A stretch of 64,000 bases of DNA from Thermococcus cleftensis (lineage in GTDB: Archaea > Methanobacteriota_B > Thermococci > Thermococcales > Thermococcaceae): NCBI RefSeq assembly GCF_000265525.1, contig NC_018015.1:248001-312000 (forward strand), given 5' to 3'. Each line of letters starts with the position of its first letter. Positions within the stretch are counted from its first letter, which is position 1. Below, piece by piece: positions 39,698 to 48,607 of the stretch. A program made the position numbers and the translations under genes. Under the pieces are notes generated by a model. It was given only the letters and a program-made list of their open reading frames with translations. It did not search any database and was not told where the DNA came from.

Positions 39698-42600
39698 TCA
39701 CCCCTGATGCTCTGAAATTTTTGATAAGATGAAATTTTTTATGGGCTGTCCGCTAATGAAGCTCAATATTGCATCTCCTCCAGGTATCTTATCTATTACT
39801 GGGAACCACTTTGTGAGTTTACTAGAGACTTTGGGGCCTTCTATGAGTAATAACAAGTCTGCAGTGACGTCTGCATATACAATACCCTGATTGACGCTGA
39901 GGCGTAATGTACTCTCTGCAATTCCTTTCACTACTATTTTGCTGACTCCGTTAATCATGCCTTCCACCGTGTAGTCCAAGTACAACGTGGCGGTGGTTCC
40001 ATCAACTCTGAGGAGCATTTGGCGATCTGTTGTGACGGTCCTGTCCTGTATTTGTATCGTTATGAATTCACCGGGTTTTACATCCTCGTTTACTGAGACT
40101 GTTGTATGATCTGGAACCGCCTCTTCTAAATCAGGTGGACTAACTGAAATTTCAGTGCTTAACTCTGTAATATGTACTGGCACATCGTTGACATTCCTGA
40201 ATTTGAGTGTACATTCCAGTGATGAGACGTAGCTTCCCTGAGTATAAAGTCTGCTGGCTTTAAAGTTAAAGTTGAGACCACTGCAGGAGATTTCGGTCAG
40301 TTCTAGAGAATACTCGAGGGGTGAAACTCTAACACTGACACTGTCAGTTTTGGTTTTAATGTAATCTAAAAGGCCACTGATGTTTTTGATTTTCAATGTG
40401 ATATTGTGATTCCCCACACTCACAGGCCAATCAAACTCATCTATAACCCTCGTCCTACCAACTAACAAGTAATTTCCGTTGGCATTCGTGTCAAATGAGT
40501 GTATTTCCTTGCCGTCCAAGTACACGCTTCCCCCAAGATACAGCAAGTCTATTGTGTCCCCACCCACATCCGGAAGAGCACTGCAGTATGATGCCATTAC
40601 CTTTACATGCACTTTGCCTTCTCCCACCATCTCAGTCGGACTAACCTCCAGCCATGCAGTCCAGTATTCTCCCTCAGGACATGGATCACTCTCTGAGATA
40701 ACACGAATTGTCCCGCTCCTTGAATCCTCCAGCTTCCCGTCTTCCCAGGCCTCGATCCTCCAGTCGTGCTCTCCAGCCTGAGCGGTCCATGTTAATGTGA
40801 CTATCATAGAATCTCCACCATGAAGAGTAACAGTCCTGCTTGATTTTTCAACCCCATCGATGAAAAGCTTTACCGTTACGGTTCTGGACGTTGAGGTGGG
40901 ATTCTTGAGGCTCACATCGAATTCCACACTATCCCCCTCAGTAGGATTATTTGGTGAAAAATCAACGTTCATACTTATAGTTTCTGAATTCACCGTAACG
41001 CTCTTCTTGACACTCTTGGAGTTCCCGTCCCATTTGATTGACGCGCTGGCAACGTAAGTGCCAGCTTCCTCGTAAGTTACCGTCTTCTTAATAATGGTAA
41101 CCTCTTCATTTGCCGGAACATCGACCGTTCCTGAATACTTCCACGAACCCGAATCGGAATAAGGAATGACGACGGAGTAATCCACTCCATTCAGTGCCAC
41201 ATTGTTCTTATTCTCGACTACGACCTTGTAAGTTACACTGTCCCCTTCCGTAATGTCATCACTGGACGTTTCTATCTTAATCCCGACCAAGTTCCAGTCC
41301 ACTGACGAGCTGAGGTCAAAGGTTGCGGAGTACTGCTCTGTGATCGTTCTAGCACTGCAGCTTGATAATATGGGTGCATCTTCTCTAGAACCAAGTGGGG
41401 ATTTATCACATTCTGGGGTGTACGTTATCTCGATTTCCCCCGTCGCGGTTAACTTTCCGTTTTCGTTTCTAATAGACGTACTGAAGGTTTTGCTCTCCCA
41501 ATTATAATCAATGTATGGATCAATCTGCGAGATGGTTTCTGAGTCAGAACGGCCCGTTGAATAGTCATGGAGATTAATCTTAACATTTTTGACAGCGTTG
41601 TTTTCCGTGTGCATGTGGACGATAACACGGTAATTAACGTAGTTTGGACCGCTTGTTAGTGGTTTTACCTCGATGTCATCAACCTTCAGTATGCCCTCTA
41701 AGGAACCCGGATCCGAGGCAATTTTCATTATCTCATCTGCCGGAATGACGGGGATCTGGTTTGAAGAGGACTCCGTAGGAGTAAGCGTTCCACCATCAAC
41801 GCCCTTGATGGAGTTTTTGAGAGGTTCCGGATTTATCGGGTCGATCGGGGTTATAGGGTCACTTGGGGGCAATTTCTTGTAGTCTGGGTTGGTTATGACC
41901 TCGCGGGATACAACGGTGACCTCGAGGGCGTCCTTAAGCTCCGCCACCTTCTGATTGAGCATCTTCGGGAGTTTAGGGTTATTGTTGCCCTGCTTCATCG
42001 CATTCACAAGCACCAGTACGTCGGAAGTTAGTTTGTACGCCTCCAGAGCGCCCGGCCAATAATACGTCGTAAGGTTTATTTCAAATCCATCTCGGTCAAA
42101 ATGTTCCTGCTCAATTCTGAATGCCATCGATCCATCATGGCCCCAAAGGACTCCCCTCAGGTTTCCGGTCGTGATTGTTATGCTCTCACCGTTGAAGAAC
42201 GCCAGCTCCACCTGCTTTGGACTGTTCGAGGAGTAAGTTATGAGTTCGTACATCGACTCTCTCAGCGGAATGATGGAGTCCCTCATTCTCTTGTAGTCAC
42301 CTTCAACGTATGAGCGGTAGAACTCAACCCACCCCCTCAGTAACAGTGGGTGTATTAAAGTTCTGTTGTCCCCTCCAGTGATTCCGGTGGGCTGGGTCCA
42401 TTTCCATTTTTCTAGTGTCCAGGTTTCGTACTCGTTGTACTTGAAGGCAACATCAATGAAGGCCATGGAAAACTCCTCGAGAAAGGCCGTCATGTTGAAG
42501 TCCTCGTTAATCTCGTCTGCATTTCTAACAATGTACTCTTCCAAAGCTTGAATCTGCTCGTCACTCCAGCCTTGAGCCTTCAAAGCCTCTACAGTCTCCT

Positions 42601-42955
42601 GGGGGAGGCCATTCCGGCTGATGTTCCGAGCCATTTCCCTTAACTCTTCGGCAGTGTAGTACGTCTTTACACCAGAAGCCTTCAGTTCCTCCAGAGCCTG
42701 CCAGATTAAGGCTGAAATATTGGCGGCATTTTCAGCACCAAGGCGAGAGTTTTGAATCAACTCCTGGGCGAGGGTGGTGTTCCTGGTGGCGTTGAACTGA
42801 ACCACGAGTTCGGCTTCCTTGTTGAGTATCTCCCAGAATTTCTCGTACGGGTCGTTCTGGGTTTCGAGGCTGGTGGCTTGGGCTGTACTTCCCGCCGCCG
42901 TCACCATCGACCCCAGCAGGAGGATTACCAACAGTACTCCTACCGCCCTCCTCAT
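39698..42955 (-). CDS. Large secreted protein with CARDB-like domains
   Basis: The 1085-residue product has a signal peptide (MRRAVGVLLVILLLGSMVTA, cleavage near 21-27). A helical N-terminal domain (30-340, WEILNKEAELVVQF..) and a Pro-rich linker (PPSDPITPIDPINPEP, near 370) follow. Beta-sandwich domains come next, including two CARDB-like units near 555-655 and 640-745 (TEGDSVTYKVVVENKNN; TEGDSVEFDVSLKNP). More beta domains follow, then a C-terminal amphipathic stretch without clear transmembrane helix or sorting signal. Many N-x-S/T sites. GGTGA before the ATG. It heads the accessory operon. Adhesion or surface-complex scaffold is inferred, not shown. Confidence 0.8.
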   Translation of the reverse strand: MRRAVGVLLVILLLGSMVTAAGSTAQATSLETQNDPYEKFWEILNKEAELVVQFNATRNTTLAQELIQNSRLGAENAANISALIWQALEELKASGVKTYYTAEELREMARNISRNGLPQETVEALKAQGWSDEQIQALEEYIVRNADEINEDFNMTAFLEEFSMAFIDVAFKYNEYETWTLEKWKWTQPTGITGGDNRTLIHPLLLRGWVEFYRSYVEGDYKRMRDSIIPLRESMYELITYSSNSPKQVELAFFNGESITITTGNLRGVLWGHDGSMAFRIEQEHFDRDGFEINLTTYYWPGALEAYKLTSDVLVLVNAMKQGNNNPKLPKMLNQKVAELKDALEVTVVSREVITNPDYKKLPPSDPITPIDPINPEPLKNSIKGVDGGTLTPTESSSNQIPVIPADEIMKIASDPGSLEGILKVDDIEVKPLTSGPNYVNYRVIVHMHTENNAVKNVKINLHDYSTGRSDSETISQIDPYIDYNWESKTFSTSIRNENGKLTATGEIEITYTPECDKSPLGSREDAPILSSCSARTITEQYSATFDLSSSVDWNLVGIKIETSSDDITEGDSVTYKVVVENKNNVALNGVDYSVVIPYSDSGSWKYSGTVDVPANEEVTIIKKTVTYEEAGTYVASASIKWDGNSKSVKKSVTVNSETISMNVDFSPNNPTEGDSVEFDVSLKNPTSTSRTVTVKLFIDGVEKSSRTVTLHGGDSMIVTLTWTAQAGEHDWRIEAWEDGKLEDSRSGTIRVISESDPCPEGEYWTAWLEVSPTEMVGEGKVHVKVMASYCSALPDVGGDTIDLLYLGGSVYLDGKEIHSFDTNANGNYLLVGRTRVIDEFDWPVSVGNHNITLKIKNISGLLDYIKTKTDSVSVRVSPLEYSLELTEISCSGLNFNFKASRLYTQGSYVSSLECTLKFRNVNDVPVHITELSTEISVSPPDLEEAVPDHTTVSVNEDVKPGEFITIQIQDRTVTTDRQMLLRVDGTTATLYLDYTVEGMINGVSKIVVKGIAESTLRLSVNQGIVYADVTADLLLLIEGPKVSSKLTKWFPVIDKIPGGDAILSFISGQPIKNFILSKISEHQG
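40715..40762. repeat. Partial duplication, copy 2
   Basis: A 48-base segment inside the large surface-protein gene matching 37011-37058 at 44 of 48 positions. It lies in the CARDB-like domain at the point where the truncated copy begins. Confidence 0.8.
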
Positions 42956-42987
42956 CGAGATTTCACCGCAGTACTAACTAAAGTTAG

Positions 42988-42997
42988 AACTTAAAGG
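42988..42997 (-). promoter_or_regulatory. Probable TATA box of the accessory operon
   Basis: The minus strand reads cctttaagtt about 35 nt before the start of the large surface-protein gene, inside a 97-base gene-free gap. It is the best promoter candidate for the whole 33.3-43.0 kb train. Confidence 0.45.
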
Positions 42998-43052
42998 ACT
43001 TTCCTATACACATTTTGCACACCACTAAAAATAGTACGCAAAAAACGGAAAA

Positions 43053-43859
43053 TCACAGGCTCGTCAGAAGCTCTATCAACCCCTGCTTCGTTGGAACCTT
43101 CGCGAACTTCTCCGGGTTCTTGACCTTGAGGAGGAGGGGAACCTCGCCGAAGAGCCTCAGCACCTTTCCAAAGGGTATGTTGCCCTCCCCCGGCAGGAGG
43201 TGAAGGTCGCCGACACCGTAGGCGAGGGCATCTTCGGGCTCAACCTGCGGGAAGAGCTTTCCGAAGTTGTCGTGTATCATGAGGATTATCGTCTTGTCAG
43301 TGCCAAGCTTCACATCTTCCAGCAGCTTGTCCGCGTCGCCCTGGGCGCTGAGGAAGGCGTGGGCCACGTCGAGGGCAAAGCCGACGTTCTCCCTGTTCAC
43401 GTTCTCGACGACGTAGAGGGTGTCCTTGACGCTGAAGGTGTTCTCGAGGGCTATCTTTATGTCAAAGGGGTGAACCATGTCGGCAAGCTGTTGAATGGCC
43501 TCTATTTCAAGGTCCAACCTTCCAGTTCTACCGCTCTGCATGACTATTACCTTGGCGCCGAGCTTTATGGCAACGTCCGCTATTGCCCTCGCGACGCGGA
43601 AGTGCCTGGTGTAGTAGATGTGGTCGCGCAGATTGACGGAGGTCGGCATTCTTACGATGTAGTCTATGCCAACGCCCCTGAGCGTGGTCTCGACGTTCCG
43701 GAGCTTCTTCTCAACCACGACGCCGTTCTTTATGAGGCCTAAGGTGTGGGGGAATATCGAGACGAAGTCGTAGTTCTTTATCTTGACGTCCGCCAGAACT
43801 GAGGCGAGGGTCTTGTCCTTCGTGACGAAGTGCGGGTAAACTGTCACTCCTATCTCCAT
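43053..43859 (-). CDS. Sugar phosphate isomerase/epimerase-like TIM-barrel protein
   Basis: The 268-residue product has the xylose-isomerase-like/AP-endonuclease-2 barrel pattern. Features include an N-terminal strand EIGVTVYPHF, then GAKVIVMQSGRTG, a glutamate in ALENTFS, DVAHAFLS (Asp/His metal ligands), MIHDNFG and PGEGNIPFGKVL. These positions carry the metal ligands in the family. The substrate is unknown: isomerase, epimerase or endonuclease IV relative. A TATA box (gcttttatat, 43891-43900 on the minus strand) is 32 nt upstream. Confidence 0.85.
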   Translation of the reverse strand: MEIGVTVYPHFVTKDKTLASVLADVKIKNYDFVSIFPHTLGLIKNGVVVEKKLRNVETTLRGVGIDYIVRMPTSVNLRDHIYYTRHFRVARAIADVAIKLGAKVIVMQSGRTGRLDLEIEAIQQLADMVHPFDIKIALENTFSVKDTLYVVENVNRENVGFALDVAHAFLSAQGDADKLLEDVKLGTDKTIILMIHDNFGKLFPQVEPEDALAYGVGDLHLLPGEGNIPFGKVLRLFGEVPLLLKVKNPEKFAKVPTKQGLIELLTSL

Positions 43860-43953
43860 GATATCACCTAAGAGGAGAGTAGAGTGCCGGATATAAAAGC
43901 TTAGCGAGGGCAGGGTTTAAAAGTCCCGGCCCAAAATTTCTCCGGGTGAGGGA

Positions 43954-44955
43954 ATGAGGGAAAACATATGGAAGTACGTTTCGGCAGTTCTCGTCCTCCT
44001 GCTGGCAGTCTCAAGCGTGGCGGTCGTTCTGTTGTACATGCAGGCCTCCGAGCTGAAGTCGTACACGCCGTCAAACGTAACCCCCGTCGTCGTGGAGACG
44101 TCTCTCAACTCCACATGCAACGAGACCTCCTACCTGCTTCAGATAGACGAACTCCAGCGCCAGGTCGAGTTTCTGAAGGCACAGCTGAGGGAGCTTAACC
44201 GGCCGGAGGGGAACACGACCATCGCCGTGGTTCCTATATTCGGGCTGATAGACGACTACACGGCCCTCCAGGTGGTGCCCCTTCTGAGGAAGGTAGCCGA
44301 GAATGACTCTATAGGCGGTGTGGTTCTCTGGATAGAGAGCCCCGGCGGCTACATAGGGCCTGTCAGGGAAATATACTCCACGGTCAAGAAGCTTAACCTC
44401 ATCAAGCCGGTCGTTGCTTACACCGGCGGCATAGCGGCTTCTGGCGGCTACTACATAGCTGTTGCCGCCGAGAAGATAGTCGCCGATCCCCTGGCAGAGG
44501 TCGGGAGCATTGGGGTTATCTACGTCCACTACGACCTCCAGAAGAACTACGAGATGAACGGCATAAAGGTGGACGTGTTCAAAACGGGGCCTTACAAGGA
44601 CATGGGAGCCGAGTGGCGCGGTTTGAGCGACGACGAGCGCGAGATGATCGCGGACAGCATAGACACATACTTCCAGGCCTTCCTTCAGGTCGTGAGCGAC
44701 GGCAGGGGAATGCCGCTCAACGAGACCCGGCTTTACGCTACCGGGAGAACGTGGTTCGCGATGAACGTTACCGGCTCGCTGGTGGACGAGACCGGCGACA
44801 TCGATAGAGCTATTGCCGTCCTCTCCGAGGAGCTCAACGTGACCAAACCACGCGTGGTTATTTATGGGAGCGGAGGGGCTTCTAACTTTGGGATCTTTGG
44901 AAGCACCGCCCTCCTGCTCGATCCTCGATACGTGAACGCTTACCTAAAGCCCTGA
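43954..44955 (+). CDS. sppA: Signal peptide peptidase SppA (S49)
   Basis: This membrane-bound serine/lysine-dyad protease degrades cleaved signal peptides. The 333-residue product has one N-terminal membrane anchor (9-28) and a coiled-coil linker (60-82). The S49 core carries nucleophile S163 in GIAASGGYY and the general-base lysine K215 in KTGPYKDMG, practically the numbering known for the T. kodakarensis enzyme. A second start context (GGGTGAGG) precedes the ATG and a TATA-like gtttaaaag (43915) lies upstream. It is followed by a small gene and the AI-2E-type transporter. Confidence 0.95.
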   Translation: MRENIWKYVSAVLVLLLAVSSVAVVLLYMQASELKSYTPSNVTPVVVETSLNSTCNETSYLLQIDELQRQVEFLKAQLRELNRPEGNTTIAVVPIFGLIDDYTALQVVPLLRKVAENDSIGGVVLWIESPGGYIGPVREIYSTVKKLNLIKPVVAYTGGIAASGGYYIAVAAEKIVADPLAEVGSIGVIYVHYDLQKNYEMNGIKVDVFKTGPYKDMGAEWRGLSDDEREMIADSIDTYFQAFLQVVSDGRGMPLNETRLYATGRTWFAMNVTGSLVDETGDIDRAIAVLSEELNVTKPRVVIYGSGGASNFGIFGSTALLLDPRYVNAYLKP

Positions 44956-44967
44956 GGGGGTGATAGC

Positions 44968-45447
44968 GTGCTCTGCGAGGAGAGGCTGGAGGTGTTTGAG
45001 AACGGTTTCGAGGACGGGAGATTCAAGCTGAGGGTGGAGTTCTACGGAGGTGATGCTAGAAGGCTTCTCCTCGCCGTAATACGGGAGCTGTATCTGTCGG
45101 ACTACGGGGAGGACTACGTGTACCCCTTCGAGTGCGCCAAGGAGTTCTGGGGCATCTATATGGACCCTTCCGAGATAGCCGCCGGGGACTTCAGGCCGAA
45201 CCCCATAAAGTTCCTCAACAGGGCCGTCCTCGACAGGCTGGAAAAAGCTCTGAGGGAAACGAAGGCCCCTGAAGAAATCGTTGAGAGCATAAACCTCGAG
45301 AGGGCAGAGGTTCACAAGCTCAAGAAAGGTTTATTAGCCTTGGGAAAGAACTTCCTCCTCGACGAGAGAGGATACCTGATAATCTTCAGCAAGCCCAGCG
45401 CGCGGGAGCTGATACTGAAGTACCTGGGGATGCTCGATGGAGATTGA
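44968..45447 (+). CDS. Conserved hypothetical soluble protein
   Basis: The 159-residue product starts at a GTG with GGGGGTGAT three bases before it, 12 nt after sppA. It is mixed alpha/beta, acidic in the middle (YPFECAKEFWGIYMDPSEIAAGDFRPNPIKF) with a lysine-rich helix (EVHKLKKGLLALG). No membrane helix or catalytic motif is visible and I do not recognise the family. Its 3' end overlaps the transporter start by 11 nt, so the three genes form an operon. Confidence 0.7.
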   Translation: MLCEERLEVFENGFEDGRFKLRVEFYGGDARRLLLAVIRELYLSDYGEDYVYPFECAKEFWGIYMDPSEIAAGDFRPNPIKFLNRAVLDRLEKALRETKAPEEIVESINLERAEVHKLKKGLLALGKNFLLDERGYLIIFSKPSARELILKYLGMLDGD

Positions 45448-46432
45448 GGCCGCCGTCTGGATAGTGATTTCAGTTCTCGTCCTCTACCTCGTGTGGGAGA
45501 CGGTTAGCCCTATCCTTTCGCCCCTTATCCTTGCAGTTACCCTCGCATACATTCTCTATCCCTTCCACGAAAGGCTGGCGAGACGGGTCGGTAACAGGAT
45601 TTCTGCCTTTACCATAACCGGGGTTCTAACAGTTCTGACCTTCCTCTTCATCATCGGCTTTGCCCTCTGGATAAACGACGTCAAGCAGTCCCTGGCGTAC
45701 TACATCAACGCCTTCTTCCAGTGGCTCCTCGATTTCCACCTGCCCCTCGCTCTCTACGAGCTTATCCAGCGCCTGGCTGAGGACATACCGAGGCGCTTCG
45801 AGGAGTACGTCCTCGGATACACCTATTCCCTGCCCAAGCTTTCCCTCCAGGCCATCGTCATGGTCTTCGCCTTCTACGGAATCCTCGTCAATACCCGGGC
45901 AATAAGGGAGGAGGTCTACGCTTTACTCCCCAGGGACAACCGGGAGCTTGCCATCAAACTCCTGGAGAGCGCTGGGAGGACGCTCCACAGCATTCTGAGG
46001 GGCTGGCTTGCCGTGAGCGTCCTCAAGGGCGCGGCCATAGCGGTGGGGTTCTACATCTTTGCCGTGGCAGATGCCGGCGGGGCCATAGCGGTGGGTATAT
46101 TTACGATAATCTTCGAGCTCCTTCCGGTCCTGGGTGGCTGGATAACCTGGCTGGCCGGCTCTGTCTATCTCTTCACTATCGGAAACTGGATCTCGGCGGT
46201 GGGTCTTGCCATTTATGGTGCGGCATTCGTGTCCCCCCTCCCCGATTACCTCCTGAGGTCACGGCTGGGGGAAAGAGAAACTGGTGTCAATGCGCTGATA
46301 AGTCTCGTCGGCATCTTCGGGGGCTACATAGCCTTTGGCTTCGTGGGGATAATAATCGGACCCGTTGCCCTTTCGCTCCTCAGCACCCTCCTGGAGGAGT
46401 GGAAGAAGACGAGGGAAGCGACTATGGCCTGA
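45437..46432 (+). CDS. AI-2E/UPF0118 family transporter
   Basis: The 331-residue membrane protein has about eight helices arranged as in the AI-2E (PerM/YdiK) family. These are a first pair, a long extracytoplasmic amphipathic region (70-140, WLLDFHLPLALYELIQRLAEDIP), and the conserved C-terminal helices with AGSVYLFTIGNWISAVGLAIYG and ending FVGIIIGPVALSLLSTLLEEWKK. Members export small molecules or ions; the cargo here is unknown. The 3' end overlaps convergent folP by 11 nt. Confidence 0.9.
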   Translation: MEIEAAVWIVISVLVLYLVWETVSPILSPLILAVTLAYILYPFHERLARRVGNRISAFTITGVLTVLTFLFIIGFALWINDVKQSLAYYINAFFQWLLDFHLPLALYELIQRLAEDIPRRFEEYVLGYTYSLPKLSLQAIVMVFAFYGILVNTRAIREEVYALLPRDNRELAIKLLESAGRTLHSILRGWLAVSVLKGAAIAVGFYIFAVADAGGAIAVGIFTIIFELLPVLGGWITWLAGSVYLFTIGNWISAVGLAIYGAAFVSPLPDYLLRSRLGERETGVNALISLVGIFGGYIAFGFVGIIIGPVALSLLSTLLEEWKKTREATMA

Positions 46433-47240
46433 ACCTCTTGATGAAGGCCGCCATCTTGACAGTGTCCAGCGTTTCCCTCACGTCGTGGGTTCTGATTATG
46501 TGGGCGCCGTTGAAGACGGCTATGGCCGTCGCCGAGAGGCTGCCAGCTAATCTCTCCGCAGGGTCTTTTCTGCCGGTTATGGCCCCGATGAATGATTTCC
46601 TCGAGACGCCTACGAGGATTGGCCTTCCGAAGGTCTTGAGGACGTTCAGGTTGGCCAGAACCCTGGAGTCCCACTCGTACCACGGCGGCCACTCCGGGCG
46701 GAGGAATCCTATCGCGGGGTCGATGGCGATCTCCTCAATCCCGTACTTTTCAGCTATGACGAGGCTTTCCTTGAGGAGGTCCATCACCGTGTGAACGGGG
46801 TCGCTGAGATTCCTCACCTCTCCGTGGGCGCAGACTATTACAGGAGCCCCGTGGTCCTTGGCTATTTCCGCCATTCTCGGGTCGCCTTTGAGCCCGGTAA
46901 CGTCGTTTACGATGTCTGCCCCGGCTTTGAGTGCTTCCTCTGCAACCCTGGCGTTCGTGGTGTCTATGCTTATCGGCACGTCCACATGGTCCCGGATAGC
47001 TTTAACCGCCCAGACGGCTCTCTTTACCTCCTCCTCAACGGGAATCTGGGTCTCAAGGTAGGGGGCGGTCGATTTGGCACCGATGTCTATGAAGGACGCC
47101 CCGTCCTTGACCATCTTCACCGCGGTCTCGATGAGCTTTTCCTCGTCGTTTCTGACGCTCCCCTTGTAGAAACTCTCCGGTGAAACGTTGATGACGCCCA
47201 TTATTCTGGGTTCACTCAAATCAACTCCCGCGAACTTCAT
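46422..47240 (-). CDS. folP: Dihydropteroate synthase-like protein
   Basis: The 272-residue TIM barrel starts MKFAGVDLSEPRIMGVINVSPESF. The pterin-site and loop segments of DHPS are visible: MGVINVSPESF, FIDIGAKSTAPY (in place of DxGGESTRP), PISIDTTNARVAEEAL, GADIVNDVTGL, and GVSRKSFIGAITGR near the end. The family joins pABA to a pterin. In archaea, relatives serve modified-folate or methanopterin routes, so the substrate is open. It overlaps the small membrane gene upstream by 20 nt. Confidence 0.85.
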   Translation of the reverse strand: MKFAGVDLSEPRIMGVINVSPESFYKGSVRNDEEKLIETAVKMVKDGASFIDIGAKSTAPYLETQIPVEEEVKRAVWAVKAIRDHVDVPISIDTTNARVAEEALKAGADIVNDVTGLKGDPRMAEIAKDHGAPVIVCAHGEVRNLSDPVHTVMDLLKESLVIAEKYGIEEIAIDPAIGFLRPEWPPWYEWDSRVLANLNVLKTFGRPILVGVSRKSFIGAITGRKDPAERLAGSLSATAIAVFNGAHIIRTHDVRETLDTVKMAAFIKRFRP

Positions 47241-47538
47241 AGCCAGCACCCGACTCGAGCTTGATTGCCAGAAATAAAAAGGTTAGTGCGGTTATGACCG
47301 TGGGCAGGATCGGGTCGATGTTCGGGTCGCCGGAGTGAACCGTAACCGCGAGGAGGCCGTTGATTGCGCTGAAACCGGCCAGGACGGCCTTGTCGGTCAC
47401 ATTGGCGTCGAGCCTGTCAAGAACGTGGAACAGGTACAGCTCGGCCACGAGGGGTGCTATGGTTATTATCCCGATAAGTCCCGTGAAGATTGTTGTGAGG
47501 TACAGGATAACCCCCAGTGCGTCGTCGCCTTCCGCCAT
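47221..47538 (-). CDS. Small three-helix membrane protein
   Basis: The 105-residue product has three hydrophobic segments (VILYLTTIFTGLIGIITIAPLVAELYLF; AVLAGFSAINGLLAVTV; ILPTVITALTFLFLAI). The charged linker LDRLDANVTDKA lies after the first. It begins MAEGDDALG, with GGTGATAAC before the ATG, and ends within folP. No named family is recognised. Confidence 0.7.
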   Translation of the reverse strand: MAEGDDALGVILYLTTIFTGLIGIITIAPLVAELYLFHVLDRLDANVTDKAVLAGFSAINGLLAVTVHSGDPNIDPILPTVITALTFLFLAIKLESGAGYEVRGS

Positions 47539-47637
47539 GTTATCACCGTGTGGTGTAATTCACTGAATCCTTAAAAGTTTTTGCAGGGCCATCAATGGTT
47601 AAAAAGAGGTCAAAGGAAACGTCTTCGGGTGGTGCTC

Positions 47638-48606
47638 GTGATAATCCGAACCCCGAGGAGGCTTCACCTCGGTCTCATAGACCCGGCCGCCACCTTCGGG
47701 CGGCGCTTTGGGAGCCTCGGCCTTGCGCTCGAGGGTGGCTACGAGGTCAAAATCATCGAGAGCGACTCCTTGGAGATAGTTGCGGAGGGAGAGGACAGGA
47801 AGACCATCGAGTTCGCGGTCAAGAGAATGAACTCCGCCTACGAGACCGGGGTCAATTACCTGGTTGAGGTCAGAAAAGCCATTCCTAGGCATGTTGGCCT
47901 CGGCTCCACGACCCAGCTTAGCCTGGCGGTCGGCACTGCCATAGCAAGACTTAACAACATTAACGTCCCAATCGAAGAGCTCGCCAAGGTTCTTGGAAGG
48001 GGGAGGAACGGCGGTGCTGGAATCTATTCCTTCGCCTATGGCGGGTTTGTCATGGACGGCGGCGTCAGGGACGGCATTCCTCCCCTGATACTCCGCACGG
48101 ACTTTCCAGAGGAGTGGGCCTTTCTGCTGATTATTCCGGAGCTCAAGCCGGGTCTCGACGAGGAGGAGGAAAAGCCCGTGATGGCGAGTCTTGCCGGAAG
48201 GACAGACGTCGCTAGGGAGATAAGCCACAGAATACTGCTTGGCCTCCTGCCCGCTTTGAAGGAGAGGGACGTAAAAACCTTCGGTGAACACCTCTCCGCG
48301 ATACAGCGGCTCGTGGGAAAGCACTTCGAACCGTACCAGGGCGGGGAGTTCAGGGAGGACGTTAAGCTGGTACTCGACTTTCTGGCGGAGAAAACCTACG
48401 GCCACGGCCAGAGCTCCTGGGGGCCAACGGTTTACGGGCTGATCCTCCGGAGTGACTTCGAGAGGCTCAGCGCCGAGGCCCGAGACTACCTCAGGGAGCA
48501 CGGGATAAAGGCGAAGGTCGAGCTCGGCCTTCCGAACAACGCCGGCGCGGAGATAATCGGGGAGAGCGCGTTCCTTGAAAGGTTGATAAGGTCCGTGGGT
48601 GGTTAA
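47638..48606 (+). CDS. Beta-ribofuranosylaminobenzene 5'-phosphate synthase-like (GHMP family)
   Basis: The 322-residue product begins MIIRTPRRLHLGLIDPAATFGRR, typical of RFAP synthase, the first committed step of methanopterin biosynthesis (p-hydroxybenzoate or pABA plus PRPP). The GHMP-type glycine motif IPRHVGLGSTTQLSLAVG is near residues 80-98, and GHGQSSWGPTVYGL near 264-277 matches the family. GGTGGT is four bases before the GTG at 47638; earlier GTGs are less well placed. Presence in a non-methanogen suggests a pterin cofactor of its own. The glycosylase gene starts directly after. Confidence 0.88.
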   Translation: MIIRTPRRLHLGLIDPAATFGRRFGSLGLALEGGYEVKIIESDSLEIVAEGEDRKTIEFAVKRMNSAYETGVNYLVEVRKAIPRHVGLGSTTQLSLAVGTAIARLNNINVPIEELAKVLGRGRNGGAGIYSFAYGGFVMDGGVRDGIPPLILRTDFPEEWAFLLIIPELKPGLDEEEEKPVMASLAGRTDVAREISHRILLGLLPALKERDVKTFGEHLSAIQRLVGKHFEPYQGGEFREDVKLVLDFLAEKTYGHGQSSWGPTVYGLILRSDFERLSAEARDYLREHGIKAKVELGLPNNAGAEIIGESAFLERLIRSVGG

Positions 48607-48607
48607 C

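Noticed and set aside
33262-43050. Integrated virus or conjugative element as the origin of the accessory region.
   Set aside because: I see no integrase, replication protein, tRNA-derived attachment repeat or terminal repeats. The only tRNA in the window is 17 kb away and intact.
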